Positions 52,135 through 59,929 of a DNA stretch of 64,000 nt are shown one piece after another (the first letter of the stretch is position 1; every line of letters begins with the position of its first letter). Source of the stretch: Bradyrhizobium sp. YR681 (GTDB lineage: Bacteria; Pseudomonadota; Alphaproteobacteria; Rhizobiales; Xanthobacteraceae); NCBI RefSeq assembly GCF_000282615.1, contig NZ_AKIY01000247.1, positions 1-64,000 of the forward strand, read 5' to 3'. The notes beneath the pieces are model-generated. The model had not been told where the DNA came from and did not search any database. It worked only from the letters and a program-made list of their open reading frames with translations. Position numbers and translations under genes: made by a program.

Positions 52135-53505
52135 ATGGCGCGAGACCAGATCGATATGACGCCGCTGCAATCGCGCGACGAACTCGTCGCGTGGTTCGAG
52201 GCGGGCTGCAAGGACCCGTCCGAATTCCGCATGGGCACCGAGCACGAGAAGACGCCGTTCACGCTCGAAGGCCACCGCCCGGTGCCGTACGAGGGCCCGC
52301 GTGGCATCGGCGCGCTGCTCGAAGGCATGAAGCTCCTGCTCGGCTGGGAGCCGATCATGGAGAAGGGCAACATCATCGGCCTCTACGACGTCACCGGCGG
52401 CGGCGCGATCTCGCTCGAGCCTGGCGGGCAATTCGAGCTCTCCGGCGCGCCGGTCGAGAACGTGCACCAGACCCAGAGCGAGCTGATGGCGCATCTGGCG
52501 CAGGTGCGCGAGATCGCAACCCCGCTCGGCATCGGCTTCCTTGGCCTTGGCATGACGCCGTCCTGGTCGCGCGCCGACATCCCGGTGATGCCCAAGGGCC
52601 GCTACAAGATCATGACCAATTACATGCCGAAGGTCGGCCAGTACGGCCTCGACATGATGTACCGGACCTGCACGGTGCAGACCAATCTCGACTTCTCCTC
52701 CGAAGCCGACATGGTCAAGAAGCTGCGCGTCTCGCTCGCGCTCCAGCCGGTCGCCACCGCGTTGTTCGCCAATTCGCCCTTTACCGAGGGCAAGCCGAAC
52801 GGCTTCCTCTCCTTCCGCTCCGAAATCTGGCGCGACACCGACAATGCGCGCGCCGGCATGATGCCCTGGGCGTTCGAGGACGGCATGGGCTTCGAACGCT
52901 ATGTCGACTACGCGCTCGACGTGCCCATGTATTTCGTCAAGCGCGGCGACGATTACATCGACGTGTCAGGCTCCTCGTTCCGCGCCTTCTTCGACGGCCG
53001 CAACAACAATCTGCCCGGCGAGCGCCCGACGCTGTCGGACTGGGCCAACCATCTCTCGACCATCTTCCCCGAGGTGCGCCTCAAGCGTTATCTCGAGATG
53101 CGCGGCTCCGACGGCGGCCCCTGGGGCCGCCTGCCGGCGCTGTCGGCGTTCTGGGCCGGGCTGCTCTATGACGACGTGTCGCTCGATGCCGCCTGGGATC
53201 TGGTGAAGCACTGGAGCGCGCATGAGCGCCAGGCCCTGCGCGACGACGTGCCGCGCTTCGGCTTCAAGGCCCGGATCAAGGATCACTATCTGTTCGAGAT
53301 CGCCAAGGAATGCCTCGTTCTGGCACATGCCGGCCTGCGCCGGCGCGGCCGGATCGACCAGCTCGGCCGCGACGAGACGCGGCATCTGGAGCCGCTCGAC
53401 CGCATCATCGATTCCGGCCGGACCCCGGCCGAGGAAATGCTTGAGAAGTTCAACGGCCCCTGGAACGGCTCGGTGGAACCGGCCTACGCGGAATACGCTT
53501 TCTAG
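52135..53505 (+). CDS. gshA: Glutamate-cysteine ligase, plant/alphaproteobacterial class
   Basis: A 456-residue enzyme joining glutamate and cysteine with ATP, the first step of glutathione synthesis. The class is that of rhizobial and plant ligases, recognised by FRMGTEHEKTPFTLEGHRPV, YDVTGGGAISLEPGGQFELS and MYRTCTVQTNLDFSSEADMV. GSDGGPWGRLPALSAFWAGL continues the family blocks. Length is standard. It begins ATG at 52135. It lies next to a glutathione transferase and its regulator, giving a small glutathione cluster; glutathione synthetase (gshB) is not in the window. Confidence 0.94.
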   Translation: MARDQIDMTPLQSRDELVAWFEAGCKDPSEFRMGTEHEKTPFTLEGHRPVPYEGPRGIGALLEGMKLLLGWEPIMEKGNIIGLYDVTGGGAISLEPGGQFELSGAPVENVHQTQSELMAHLAQVREIATPLGIGFLGLGMTPSWSRADIPVMPKGRYKIMTNYMPKVGQYGLDMMYRTCTVQTNLDFSSEADMVKKLRVSLALQPVATALFANSPFTEGKPNGFLSFRSEIWRDTDNARAGMMPWAFEDGMGFERYVDYALDVPMYFVKRGDDYIDVSGSSFRAFFDGRNNNLPGERPTLSDWANHLSTIFPEVRLKRYLEMRGSDGGPWGRLPALSAFWAGLLYDDVSLDAAWDLVKHWSAHERQALRDDVPRFGFKARIKDHYLFEIAKECLVLAHAGLRRRGRIDQLGRDETRHLEPLDRIIDSGRTPAEEMLEKFNGPWNGSVEPAYAEYAF

Positions 53506-53611
53506 ATCGACCGCCCAAACGATCAGCCGTTCATCGCCCATACAGGTTTGCGGCGATCAAATGACCGGCTGAAAAAACCTGAGCGTCGTCAATAACTCGA
53601 AAGCTGTTCCG

Positions 53612-54178
53612 ATGGGGAAGGGCCGCCTGTCCCGGGCCGTCATGGCAAGCGTCGTGGCAGGCGCCACGCTGCTGTCGCTCGTGTTCGCGAGCTGGCCTGC
53701 GCGCGCGCAGACGGCGTTCGACCGGCCCGGCGGCGATTATTTCAGTCAGCCGATCACGTCAGGGGATCCCGAGGATTGCGCACTGCTCTGCGAACGCGAC
53801 CGCAAGTGCCGCTCCTGGAGCTTCAGCTATCCCGACATCGACGGCGCCTCGGCGGTGTGCTGGCTGAAGAACACCGTGCCGGCACGCGTGCCGGGCAGTT
53901 GCTGCATCTCCGGTGTGCGCGGTGCCGGCGTGATCGAGCCGCGCATCGAAGGCGTGGAAACCTCGATCGACCGCCCCGGCGGCGACCTGCGCAATTTCGA
54001 GCTCAAGGACGGTGAAGGCGAGGATGCCTGCAAGGCTGCCTGCACCGCCGACAACAAGTGCCGCGCCTTCACCTATGCCCGCCCCGGCTACACCGGCCGC
54101 GAAGCACGCTGCTACCTGAAAAAGGACATCAAGCCGCCGCGCAGGAAAGCTGGGTTTACGTCGGGCGTGGTGCGGTAG
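53612..54178 (+). CDS. Secreted PAN/Apple-domain protein
   Basis: A 188-residue secreted protein with a signal peptide (VVAGATLLSLVFASWPARAQ) and two PAN/apple domains. The first holds DCALLCERDRKCRSWSFSYP and CWLKNTVPARVPGSCC; the second holds DACKAACTADNKCRAFTYAR and CYLKKDIKPP. Cysteine spacing fits two disulphide-linked PAN folds of the kind found in bacterial surface proteins that bind carbohydrates or proteins. A later start at 53642 (MASVVAG) is possible. Single gene; the role may be adhesion or envelope binding. Confidence 0.88.
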   Translation: MGKGRLSRAVMASVVAGATLLSLVFASWPARAQTAFDRPGGDYFSQPITSGDPEDCALLCERDRKCRSWSFSYPDIDGASAVCWLKNTVPARVPGSCCISGVRGAGVIEPRIEGVETSIDRPGGDLRNFELKDGEGEDACKAACTADNKCRAFTYARPGYTGREARCYLKKDIKPPRRKAGFTSGVVR

Positions 54179-54187
54179 GCAAAGTGG

Positions 54188-54274
54188 CGTAGGGTGGGTT
54201 AGCGTCAGCGTAACCCACCACTTTCATCGCGGCGCACGAAGAGGCGGATTACGCTTCGCTAATCCACCCTACGG
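54188..54274. repeat. Palindromic intergenic repeat family C
   Basis: CGTAGGGTGGGTTAGCGTCA ... CGCTAATCCACCCTACGG. The arms form a long stem. It lies at the convergent ends of the PAN gene and the nucleotidyltransferase gene. Confidence 0.85.
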
Positions 54275-54278
54275 CATC

Positions 54279-54854
54279 TCACTCCGCCGCAATCACCGTG
54301 ATCTCCGGCCACAGCGCTTTCCATCGCGCCGCCTTTGCTGCGTAATTCGCCACTGAAAAATTCAGCGCCCGATTGGGCCGCACGATCAGCGCTGCGACAT
54401 CGTCGAACCCGTGCGGCGCGTAGACCTCGTAGCCGTCGCCCGCGCGCCTGACCCCGACTTGCGTGTTCTCCGTCAGGAAGCGATCGATGCCATCCGTCGA
54501 GCGCATCAGCGGCGGATAGGGCAGGCCGTGCTTGTCGGGGTACCACAGGTGCACGCGGGCCTGATTGCGGATCTCGACCTTGGCGCCGAGATGTCCCAGT
54601 TGCGCATGCACGTCGCGGATCACCGCGTCCTCCGCCTCCCATGAGGTATCAGGATCGAAATAGAAGACGTCGTAGTCGGAGATGCCGTGGTCGATGGCGC
54701 GCTGCGTGATCACGTTCCACACGGTCTGCACCAGGCATCCCGCAACCAGCCACGCATCCGGCAGCGCGAGGCGATGGAGCTCCTCGACGATCGCGGCATT
54801 GACCGGATTGTTCAGCGCCAGCGCGAGGAAGCGATCCCGACCCATCGCGGCCAT
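54279..54854 (-). CDS. Nucleotidyltransferase family protein (NTP_transf_6/DUF925-like)
   Basis: A 191-residue predicted nucleotidyltransferase. The Pol-beta-like core has LVAGCLVQTVWNVITQR and SDYDVFYFDPDTSWEAEDA, where two acidic residues (DYD) are candidate metal ligands. The rest (LGAKVEIRNQARVHLWYPDK, PPLMRSTDGIDRFL) is typical of the NTP_transf_6 family (COG3575), whose substrate is unknown. It may begin at 54854 or 54845. It lies three bases after the mmcQ-like gene, so it is the last member of a four-gene unit. Confidence 0.85.
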   Translation of the reverse strand: MAAMGRDRFLALALNNPVNAAIVEELHRLALPDAWLVAGCLVQTVWNVITQRAIDHGISDYDVFYFDPDTSWEAEDAVIRDVHAQLGHLGAKVEIRNQARVHLWYPDKHGLPYPPLMRSTDGIDRFLTENTQVGVRRAGDGYEVYAPHGFDDVAALIVRPNRALNFSVANYAAKAARWKALWPEITVIAAE

Positions 54855-54857
54855 GAC

Positions 54858-55199
54858 CTACAGGTTGGCGTCGAACGCGGCGCGCGCCGCTTTTGAGGCC
54901 AATGTGCGCCATCGCCGTCGCAACAACGGCTCGACGACCGCGCGCTTCGCCTTCGACAAGTGGATCAGCACCATCGGATAGTCGGCATAGTGATCGGTGA
55001 AATAGAAGATCTTGGGTTGGCTCTCGACCAGCATCGCGCGCTCGTCGATGGGAACATCAGGCACGACGAGACTGTCACCGTCCTCTTTCAGACGCGCCAG
55101 CATCTTCTTGCGGACCTTCAGTGCTGCCGTGCCGTAGGAGGTGCCGTCCTCGACCTCCGGCCACGTCAGCGCAAATTTTCTGACGTCGTCGAAGGTCAT
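54858..55199 (-). CDS. MmcQ/YjbR family DNA-binding-fold protein
   Basis: A 113-residue protein of the MmcQ/YjbR family (double wing fold). It begins MTFDDVRKFALTWPEVEDGT and continues SYGTAALKVRKKMLARLKED, the characteristic start, and ends LLRRRWRTLASKAARAAFDA. Members are small and possibly DNA-binding; function in the cell is not established. GAGGAGGT precedes the ATG. Ten bases follow the lepB stop and three precede the next gene. Confidence 0.9.
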   Translation of the reverse strand: MTFDDVRKFALTWPEVEDGTSYGTAALKVRKKMLARLKEDGDSLVVPDVPIDERAMLVESQPKIFYFTDHYADYPMVLIHLSKAKRAVVEPLLRRRWRTLASKAARAAFDANL

Positions 55200-55208
55200 G
55201 AGACCTCC

Positions 55209-55985
55209 TCAGTGCACGGCGGTGAAGAATCGCGCGAGCCGGAAACCGGACAGCCAGGTCCACACCGGCTGGCCGCGCATGCCGAGATCCCAGGAGCCGA
55301 GCACGGCATCCGCACGTCCGACCAGATTGTCCACCGGCAACAGGCCAACGCCACCGGAACGCAGCGGCACGCGGCTGTCGGCGGAGTTGTCCCTGTTATC
55401 GCCGAGCACGAAGAGGTGGCCGGCAGGCACCGTCACTTCCTGCGTGTTGTCGAGCGGGCCGTTGTCGCGCATCTTGAAGATCAGGTGCGAGACGCCGTTG
55501 GGCAGCGTCTCGACATAGCGGTAGGCAGGCTCGCTGCCGCCATTGTCGTCCTCGGCCGCGCCGACGCCATCCGGCTTCAGCTCGGCGGGACGGTCGTTGA
55601 TGAAGAGCTGGCCCTGGCGCATCTGGATGCGGTCGCCGGGAAGCCCGACGACGCGCTTGACCCAGGCCTGCGAGCGATCGCCGGGCCAGCGGAACACCAC
55701 GACATCACCCTGCTTCGGCGTCTCCGCGAACACGCGCCCGGTCTCGGGCAGGTTGATCTGGATCGGCAGCGACGAGGTGCCGTAGCCATAGGGGAATTTC
55801 GAGGCGAGCAGCGCATCCCCGATCAAGAGCGTCGGCTCCATCGAGCCCGACGGCACGTAGAACGGCTCGGCGAGCGCGCCCTTGGCGATGAACACGGCGG
55901 CGACGATTCCGGCGAGCTGCATCAGCTGGCCAGCCCAGCCGCTGCTCTTCCGCTTGGGAGCGGCAGTTACCTTCTCAACGCTCAT
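55209..55985 (-). CDS. lepB: Signal peptidase I (LepB)
   Basis: A 258-residue membrane-bound serine protease removing signal peptides. The N-terminal membrane segment is LMQLAGIVAAVFIAKGALAE. The catalytic serine is S48 in YVPSGSMEPTLLIGD and the general base lysine is in SQAWVKRVVGLPGDRIQMRQ. VLGDNRDNSADSR is the third signature. Length is typical. The ATG at 55985 overlaps the tldD stop (ATGA). Rhizobia often carry more than one lepB; the core copy usually sits near acpS and rnc, so this one may be an extra copy, which cannot be tested here. Confidence 0.94.
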   Translation of the reverse strand: MSVEKVTAAPKRKSSGWAGQLMQLAGIVAAVFIAKGALAEPFYVPSGSMEPTLLIGDALLASKFPYGYGTSSLPIQINLPETGRVFAETPKQGDVVVFRWPGDRSQAWVKRVVGLPGDRIQMRQGQLFINDRPAELKPDGVGAAEDDNGGSEPAYRYVETLPNGVSHLIFKMRDNGPLDNTQEVTVPAGHLFVLGDNRDNSADSRVPLRSGGVGLLPVDNLVGRADAVLGSWDLGMRGQPVWTWLSGFRLARFFTAVH

Positions 55986-57409
55986 GCGCCCGTTCCACCC
56001 ACCGTAATGCGTTCCATCAGAAGCGACGGCTGGCCGACGCCGACGGGCACGCCCTGGCCATTCTTGCCGCAGGTGCCGATGCCTGTATCGAGCGCGAGGT
56101 CGTTGCCGATCATGCGGATGCGATGCAGATCGGTGGGCCCGTTGCCGATCAGCATGGCGCCCTTGAGCGGCGCGCCGATCTTGCCGTTCTCGATCTTGTA
56201 GGCCTCGGTGCACTGGAAGACGTACTTGCCCGAGGTGATGTCGACCTGGCCGCCGCCGAAATTCGCGGCGAACACGCCGTTCTTCACCGACGCGAGAATC
56301 TCGGCCGGGTCGCGGTCGCCGGCGAGCATGTAGGTGTTGGTCATGCGCGGCATCGGCACATGGGCATAGCCCTGGCGGCGGCCGTTGCCGGTCGGCTTCA
56401 TGTTCATCAGGCGCGCGTTCTGGCGGTCCTGCATGTAGCCGACCAGGATGCCGTCCTCGATCAGCACGGTGCGGTTGGTCGGCGTGCCCTCGTCGTCGAT
56501 CGACAGCGAGCCGCGGCGCGAGGCAATGGTGCCGTCGTCCACCACGGTGACGCCCTTGGCCGCGACCTGCTGGCCCATCAGGCCCGCGAACGCCGAGGTC
56601 TTCTTGCGGTTGAAGTCGCCCTCGAGGCCGTGCCCGACCGCTTCATGCAGCATCACGCCGGGCCAGCCGGCACCGAGCACCACGTCCATTTCGCCGGCGG
56701 GGGCCGGAATCGATTCCAGATTGACCAGCGCCTCGCGCAGCGCCCCGTCGGCGGCGTCGCGCCAGTTCTTGCTCTCGATGAATTCGGCGTAGCCGGCGCG
56801 GCCGCCATAGCCCTTGCTGCCGCTCTCCTGGCGGTCGCCCTGACCGGCGACGACGGAGATGTTGACGCGCACGAGCGGGCGGATGTCGCGATAGCTCTCG
56901 CCGTCGGGCCGCAGGATCTCGACGACCTGCCAGGTCGCGCCCAGGCTGACGCTGACCTGCCGCACCCGCGGATCCTTGTCGCGCAGATAGGCGTCGATCT
57001 CGGCGAGCAGCTTGACCTTGGTCTCGAAGCCCGGCGCGTCCAGCGGATTTTCGTCGCCATAGAGCCGCACATTGGTGTGGGGGGGCGGGGCCGCAAAGCT
57101 GCCGGAATAGCCGCCGCGCACCGCCGAGACCGCGTCGGCGGCGCGAATCAGCGCCGGCACCGACACGTCGGAGGAATGCGCATAGCCGACCGCGTCGTCC
57201 TTGACGGCGCGCAGGCCAAACCCCTGCGAGGTGTCGTAGGTCGCCTGCTTCAGCCGCCCATTGTCGAACATCAGCGCTTCGGTCTGGCTGTATTCCAGGA
57301 ACAGCTCGCCGTCGTCGGCGCCGGCAAGCCCGCGCGCGACCTCGTTGCGAACCTGGTCGCGGTCGAGATTGGCACGGTCGAGCAGGGAGGTTGTGGCGGG
57401 GTTGGTCAT
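55982..57409 (-). CDS. tldD: Metalloprotease TldD
   Basis: A 475-residue zinc metalloprotease that with TldE/PmbA degrades unfolded peptides and matures microcin- or antitoxin-like substrates. The zinc motif is HEAVGHGLEGDF. Further conserved blocks are GWPGVMLHEAVGH, KTSAFAGLMGQQVAAKGV and NTYMLAGDRDPAEI. Length is normal. It starts ATG at 57409 and overlaps lepB by four bases. The partner gene tldE/pmbA is not in the window. Confidence 0.96.
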   Translation of the reverse strand: MTNPATTSLLDRANLDRDQVRNEVARGLAGADDGELFLEYSQTEALMFDNGRLKQATYDTSQGFGLRAVKDDAVGYAHSSDVSVPALIRAADAVSAVRGGYSGSFAAPPPHTNVRLYGDENPLDAPGFETKVKLLAEIDAYLRDKDPRVRQVSVSLGATWQVVEILRPDGESYRDIRPLVRVNISVVAGQGDRQESGSKGYGGRAGYAEFIESKNWRDAADGALREALVNLESIPAPAGEMDVVLGAGWPGVMLHEAVGHGLEGDFNRKKTSAFAGLMGQQVAAKGVTVVDDGTIASRRGSLSIDDEGTPTNRTVLIEDGILVGYMQDRQNARLMNMKPTGNGRRQGYAHVPMPRMTNTYMLAGDRDPAEILASVKNGVFAANFGGGQVDITSGKYVFQCTEAYKIENGKIGAPLKGAMLIGNGPTDLHRIRMIGNDLALDTGIGTCGKNGQGVPVGVGQPSLLMERITVGGTGA

Positions 57410-57498
57410 CGATCACCCATTGTCTTGGAGATGTCAGGCAAGATAATGGCTTCGCGGCCGTTCGGCGAGGGGCCGTTCGGACACATTACCGAAACGAC

Positions 57499-57987
57499 AT
57501 GATTGAAATCATTGCAATATCCGAAGCGCATGTCGAAAGCTTCCACCGGGCGCTGGATACGGTCGCGCGGGAGCGGCGCTATCTCGCTTTCCTGGAGGCG
57601 CCGCCGCTCGCGGCGACGCGCAGCTTCGTCCTCGACATGATCGCGCAACGCAATCCGCAATTTGTCGCCCTTTCCGGCGGGGACGTCGTCGGCTGGTGCG
57701 ATGTTCAGCGGCTGTCGCGCCCAATTCACGCCCATGGCGGCATCCTCGGTATGGGCCTTTTGCAGCCATTTCGCGGCCAGGGTCTGGGGACCCGGCTGAT
57801 ACGGCACACCCTCGACGCCGCGCGCGCCGCAGGCATGTCGAGGGTCGAGCTGTCCGTCCACGAGAACAACGCGAATGCGATCGCGCTCTATAAAAAGGTC
57901 GGCTTCGTCATCGAGGGCTTGCAGCGCAACGCCAACAAGATCGACGGTGTGTACGGGAATGTGATCCTGATGGCGCTGTTGTTTTAG
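57499..57987 (+). CDS. GNAT family N-acetyltransferase
   Basis: A 162-residue acetyltransferase. The acetyl-CoA motif is GILGMGLLQPFRGQGLGTRL with core RGQGLG, followed by VELSVHENNANAIALYKKVG (motif B) and FVIEGLQRNANKIDGVY, which resembles RimI-type or ribosomal protein or phosphinothricin acetylases. The ATG at 57499 was chosen; upstream codons are low-complexity. Divergent from tldD by 89 bases and convergent with the IalB-like gene. Substrate unknown. Confidence 0.9.
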   Translation: MIEIIAISEAHVESFHRALDTVARERRYLAFLEAPPLAATRSFVLDMIAQRNPQFVALSGGDVVGWCDVQRLSRPIHAHGGILGMGLLQPFRGQGLGTRLIRHTLDAARAAGMSRVELSVHENNANAIALYKKVGFVIEGLQRNANKIDGVYGNVILMALLF

Positions 57988-57996
57988 CGGGTCGGC

Positions 57997-58542
57997 CTAC
58001 GGCAGCTTGTCATACCCCTCGCCGAGCCCGTTCAGGCTGAGCGGAAAGCCAATCCCCTCTTCCGGCGTCTCGAAGATGATGAAGGTGGCGGTCTTGGCGG
58101 TGCGGAGCTGGCCGAGCAGCTTGTCGTCCATGACGACCTCGGCGACGCAGCCATTGGGCAGGCAGCGGACGAAGCCGGCGCGGCCGACGTCCTGGTTGTC
58201 GAGCTTGAGGCCGAGGCCGGAGGGCAGCAGGACGCCGAGCGGGGCGACCACGCGCATCAGGCGGCTCTTCTGGTCGGCGGTCTTGAGCACGATCACGGTC
58301 AGGCCGGCATTGGAGCGGTCTTCCGCCACCACGCTCTGGATCAGGGCGCATTGCTCGGTCTGGGCGCCGGGAGGGGTGTCGCAGCGAATTTGCCAGTCGC
58401 CATGAACGGAGCGCACCGCGCCCTGCGCATGGGCGAGTCCCGGTAGCGCCGTGACGATGGCCGCCGCCAGCAGGGCCACCAGCGTCGTGAGGCCGCCAGC
58501 CTGCCTTTTAGCCCGCCTTGCCATGCCTCTCGAAAACCCCAT
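57997..58542 (-). CDS. Invasion-associated locus B (IalB)-like secreted protein
   Basis: A 181-residue protein with an N-terminal signal peptide (LTTLVALLAAAIVTALPGLA) and a mature IalB-like domain. The blocks VRSVHGDWQIRCDTPPGAQT, CALIQSVVAEDRSNAGL, PLGVLLPSGLGLKLDNQDV and CLPNGCVAEVVMDDKLL match the family first known from Bartonella, where it aids erythrocyte invasion; in rhizobia the role is unknown. AGAGGGA ahead of the ATG at 58542 supports that start; 58524 is an alternative. It lies divergent from coxB. Confidence 0.88.
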   Translation of the reverse strand: MGFSRGMARRAKRQAGGLTTLVALLAAAIVTALPGLAHAQGAVRSVHGDWQIRCDTPPGAQTEQCALIQSVVAEDRSNAGLTVIVLKTADQKSRLMRVVAPLGVLLPSGLGLKLDNQDVGRAGFVRCLPNGCVAEVVMDDKLLGQLRTAKTATFIIFETPEEGIGFPLSLNGLGEGYDKLP

Positions 58543-59001
58543 CGGGTCGGTCCCTCTGCTCGCCTGGGTCGCTCGCCCCTGGTGGACTAATCCGGCGGAC
58601 TGATACGGGAATGACGGCGTCTTGAAGGCGATTCGCAAGCAAATTCCGCGCCGCCCACGCCGCCTTCGCCCGCACGAATCAGGTTCCTGTGCGGCTGTCC
58701 GCCAGTGCCTACCGCGGGCAATTCCGCTGTCAAGCGGCGGCATCCCGGGAAACGGTATTTTTGTCTGATCTTACTAGGAAATATCTTGCGGGTGATGGCT
58801 GACCGACCGGGCTCAAGACTGCATTGCGATAGATCAAGAATTATGGTTTGAGAGGCTTGATTTCGGCGCTCTTACGATCTGGCCCCAATTCCTCTTAGAG
58901 GTATTCTTGCGTGGCGGTTTGTCGGACGGACGGATCGAATAAGCGTTTCCCAAAAATAGGGGAATGCACTTGGGGTGATTTCGTAAGGGGAGCGCGACGG
59001 C
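58543..59001. promoter_or_regulatory. 459-bp divergent control region between ialB-like gene and coxB
   Basis: Holds a FixK/FNR-like site (58824-58837), an imperfect dyad CCTCTTAGAGG (58891-58901) and a good ribosome site GGGGAG ten bases before coxB. No gene is supported. Confidence 0.6.
58824..58837 (+). promoter_or_regulatory. FixK/FNR-type box upstream of coxB
   Basis: TTGCGATAGATCAA fits the Bradyrhizobium FixK2 form TTG(A/C)-N6-(T/G)CAA exactly (TTGC-GATAGA-TCAA). Centre is about 171 bases before the coxB start codon. Binding would connect the aa3 oxidase to oxygen control, activation or repression depending on its distance to the promoter. Confidence 0.55.
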
Positions 59002-59841
59002 ATGAGGATGTCGATGGGCCAGGTGGGCCGGCACTTGCTGGGATTGGCCGTGGCGGGTCTGACGCTGGCGACGAGCGGTGCGGCATTCGCCGAGCTCGGG
59101 CAGCCGAAACCGTGGGAATGGACGCTTCAGGAATCCGGTTCCCCGGTGATGGACAACATCGTCTGGTTCCACAATTTCCTGTTCGTGCTGATTACCGTGA
59201 TCACGCTGTTCGTTCTGGCGTTGCTGGTGATCGTGGTCATGAAGTTCAACGCGAAGGCCAATCCGGTACCGTCGCGGACCACCCACAACACGCTGATCGA
59301 GGTGGCATGGACGCTGGTTCCGGTGCTGATCCTGGTTGGTATCTCGGTGCCGTCGTTCCGCCTGCTGTTCCTTGAGCTCGACGTGCCGAAGGCGGATCTG
59401 ACCATCAAGGCCACCGGCAAGCAGTGGTATTGGTCCTATGCCTATCCTGACAACGGCAAGTTCGAGTTCGACTCGCTGATGGCCCAGGACAAGCAGCCCC
59501 GCCTGCTCGGCGTCGACAACGAGATGGTCGTGCCGGTCAACAAGGTGATTCGTGTCCAGGTCACCGGTGCCGACGTCATCCACGCCTTCGCGCTGCCGGC
59601 TTTCGGCGTCAAGATCGATGCCATTCCGGGGCGGCTGAACGAGACCTGGTTCAAGGCCACCAAGGTCGGCATGTTCTACGGCCAGTGCTCGGAGCTGTGC
59701 GGCAAGGACCACGCCTTCATGCCGATCGCGATTCGCGTCGTGGAGGACAACGAGTTCGCCTCCTGGGTCGAGACGGCGAAGAAGAAATATGCGAGCGGCG
59801 GCACCAGCACTTTCGCCTCCGCGGCCGGCCCGACGCAATAA
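59002..59841 (+). CDS. coxB: Cytochrome c oxidase subunit II
   Basis: A 279-residue subunit II of the aa3-type cytochrome c oxidase, which carries the binuclear CuA centre that takes electrons from cytochrome c. A signal peptide (HLLGLAVAGLTLATSGAAFA) is followed by two membrane helices (WFHNFLFVLITVITLFVLAL, WTLVPVLILVGISVPSFRLL) and a periplasmic cupredoxin domain. CuA ligands appear in GQCSELCGKDHAFMPI with an earlier His in GADVIHAFALPAF; WYWSYAYP is the electron entry region. It starts with ATG at 59002 and is first in the operon. Confidence 0.97.
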   Translation: MRMSMGQVGRHLLGLAVAGLTLATSGAAFAELGQPKPWEWTLQESGSPVMDNIVWFHNFLFVLITVITLFVLALLVIVVMKFNAKANPVPSRTTHNTLIEVAWTLVPVLILVGISVPSFRLLFLELDVPKADLTIKATGKQWYWSYAYPDNGKFEFDSLMAQDKQPRLLGVDNEMVVPVNKVIRVQVTGADVIHAFALPAFGVKIDAIPGRLNETWFKATKVGMFYGQCSELCGKDHAFMPIAIRVVEDNEFASWVETAKKKYASGGTSTFASAAGPTQ

Positions 59842-59929
59842 GCGCCGGGGCACGGCTCGAGGGGACTGAAAGCGACATAAAGGGCGGGACCTCCGAAGGT
59901 CCGAACGGGACGCAAGGCAGGATTTGAAA

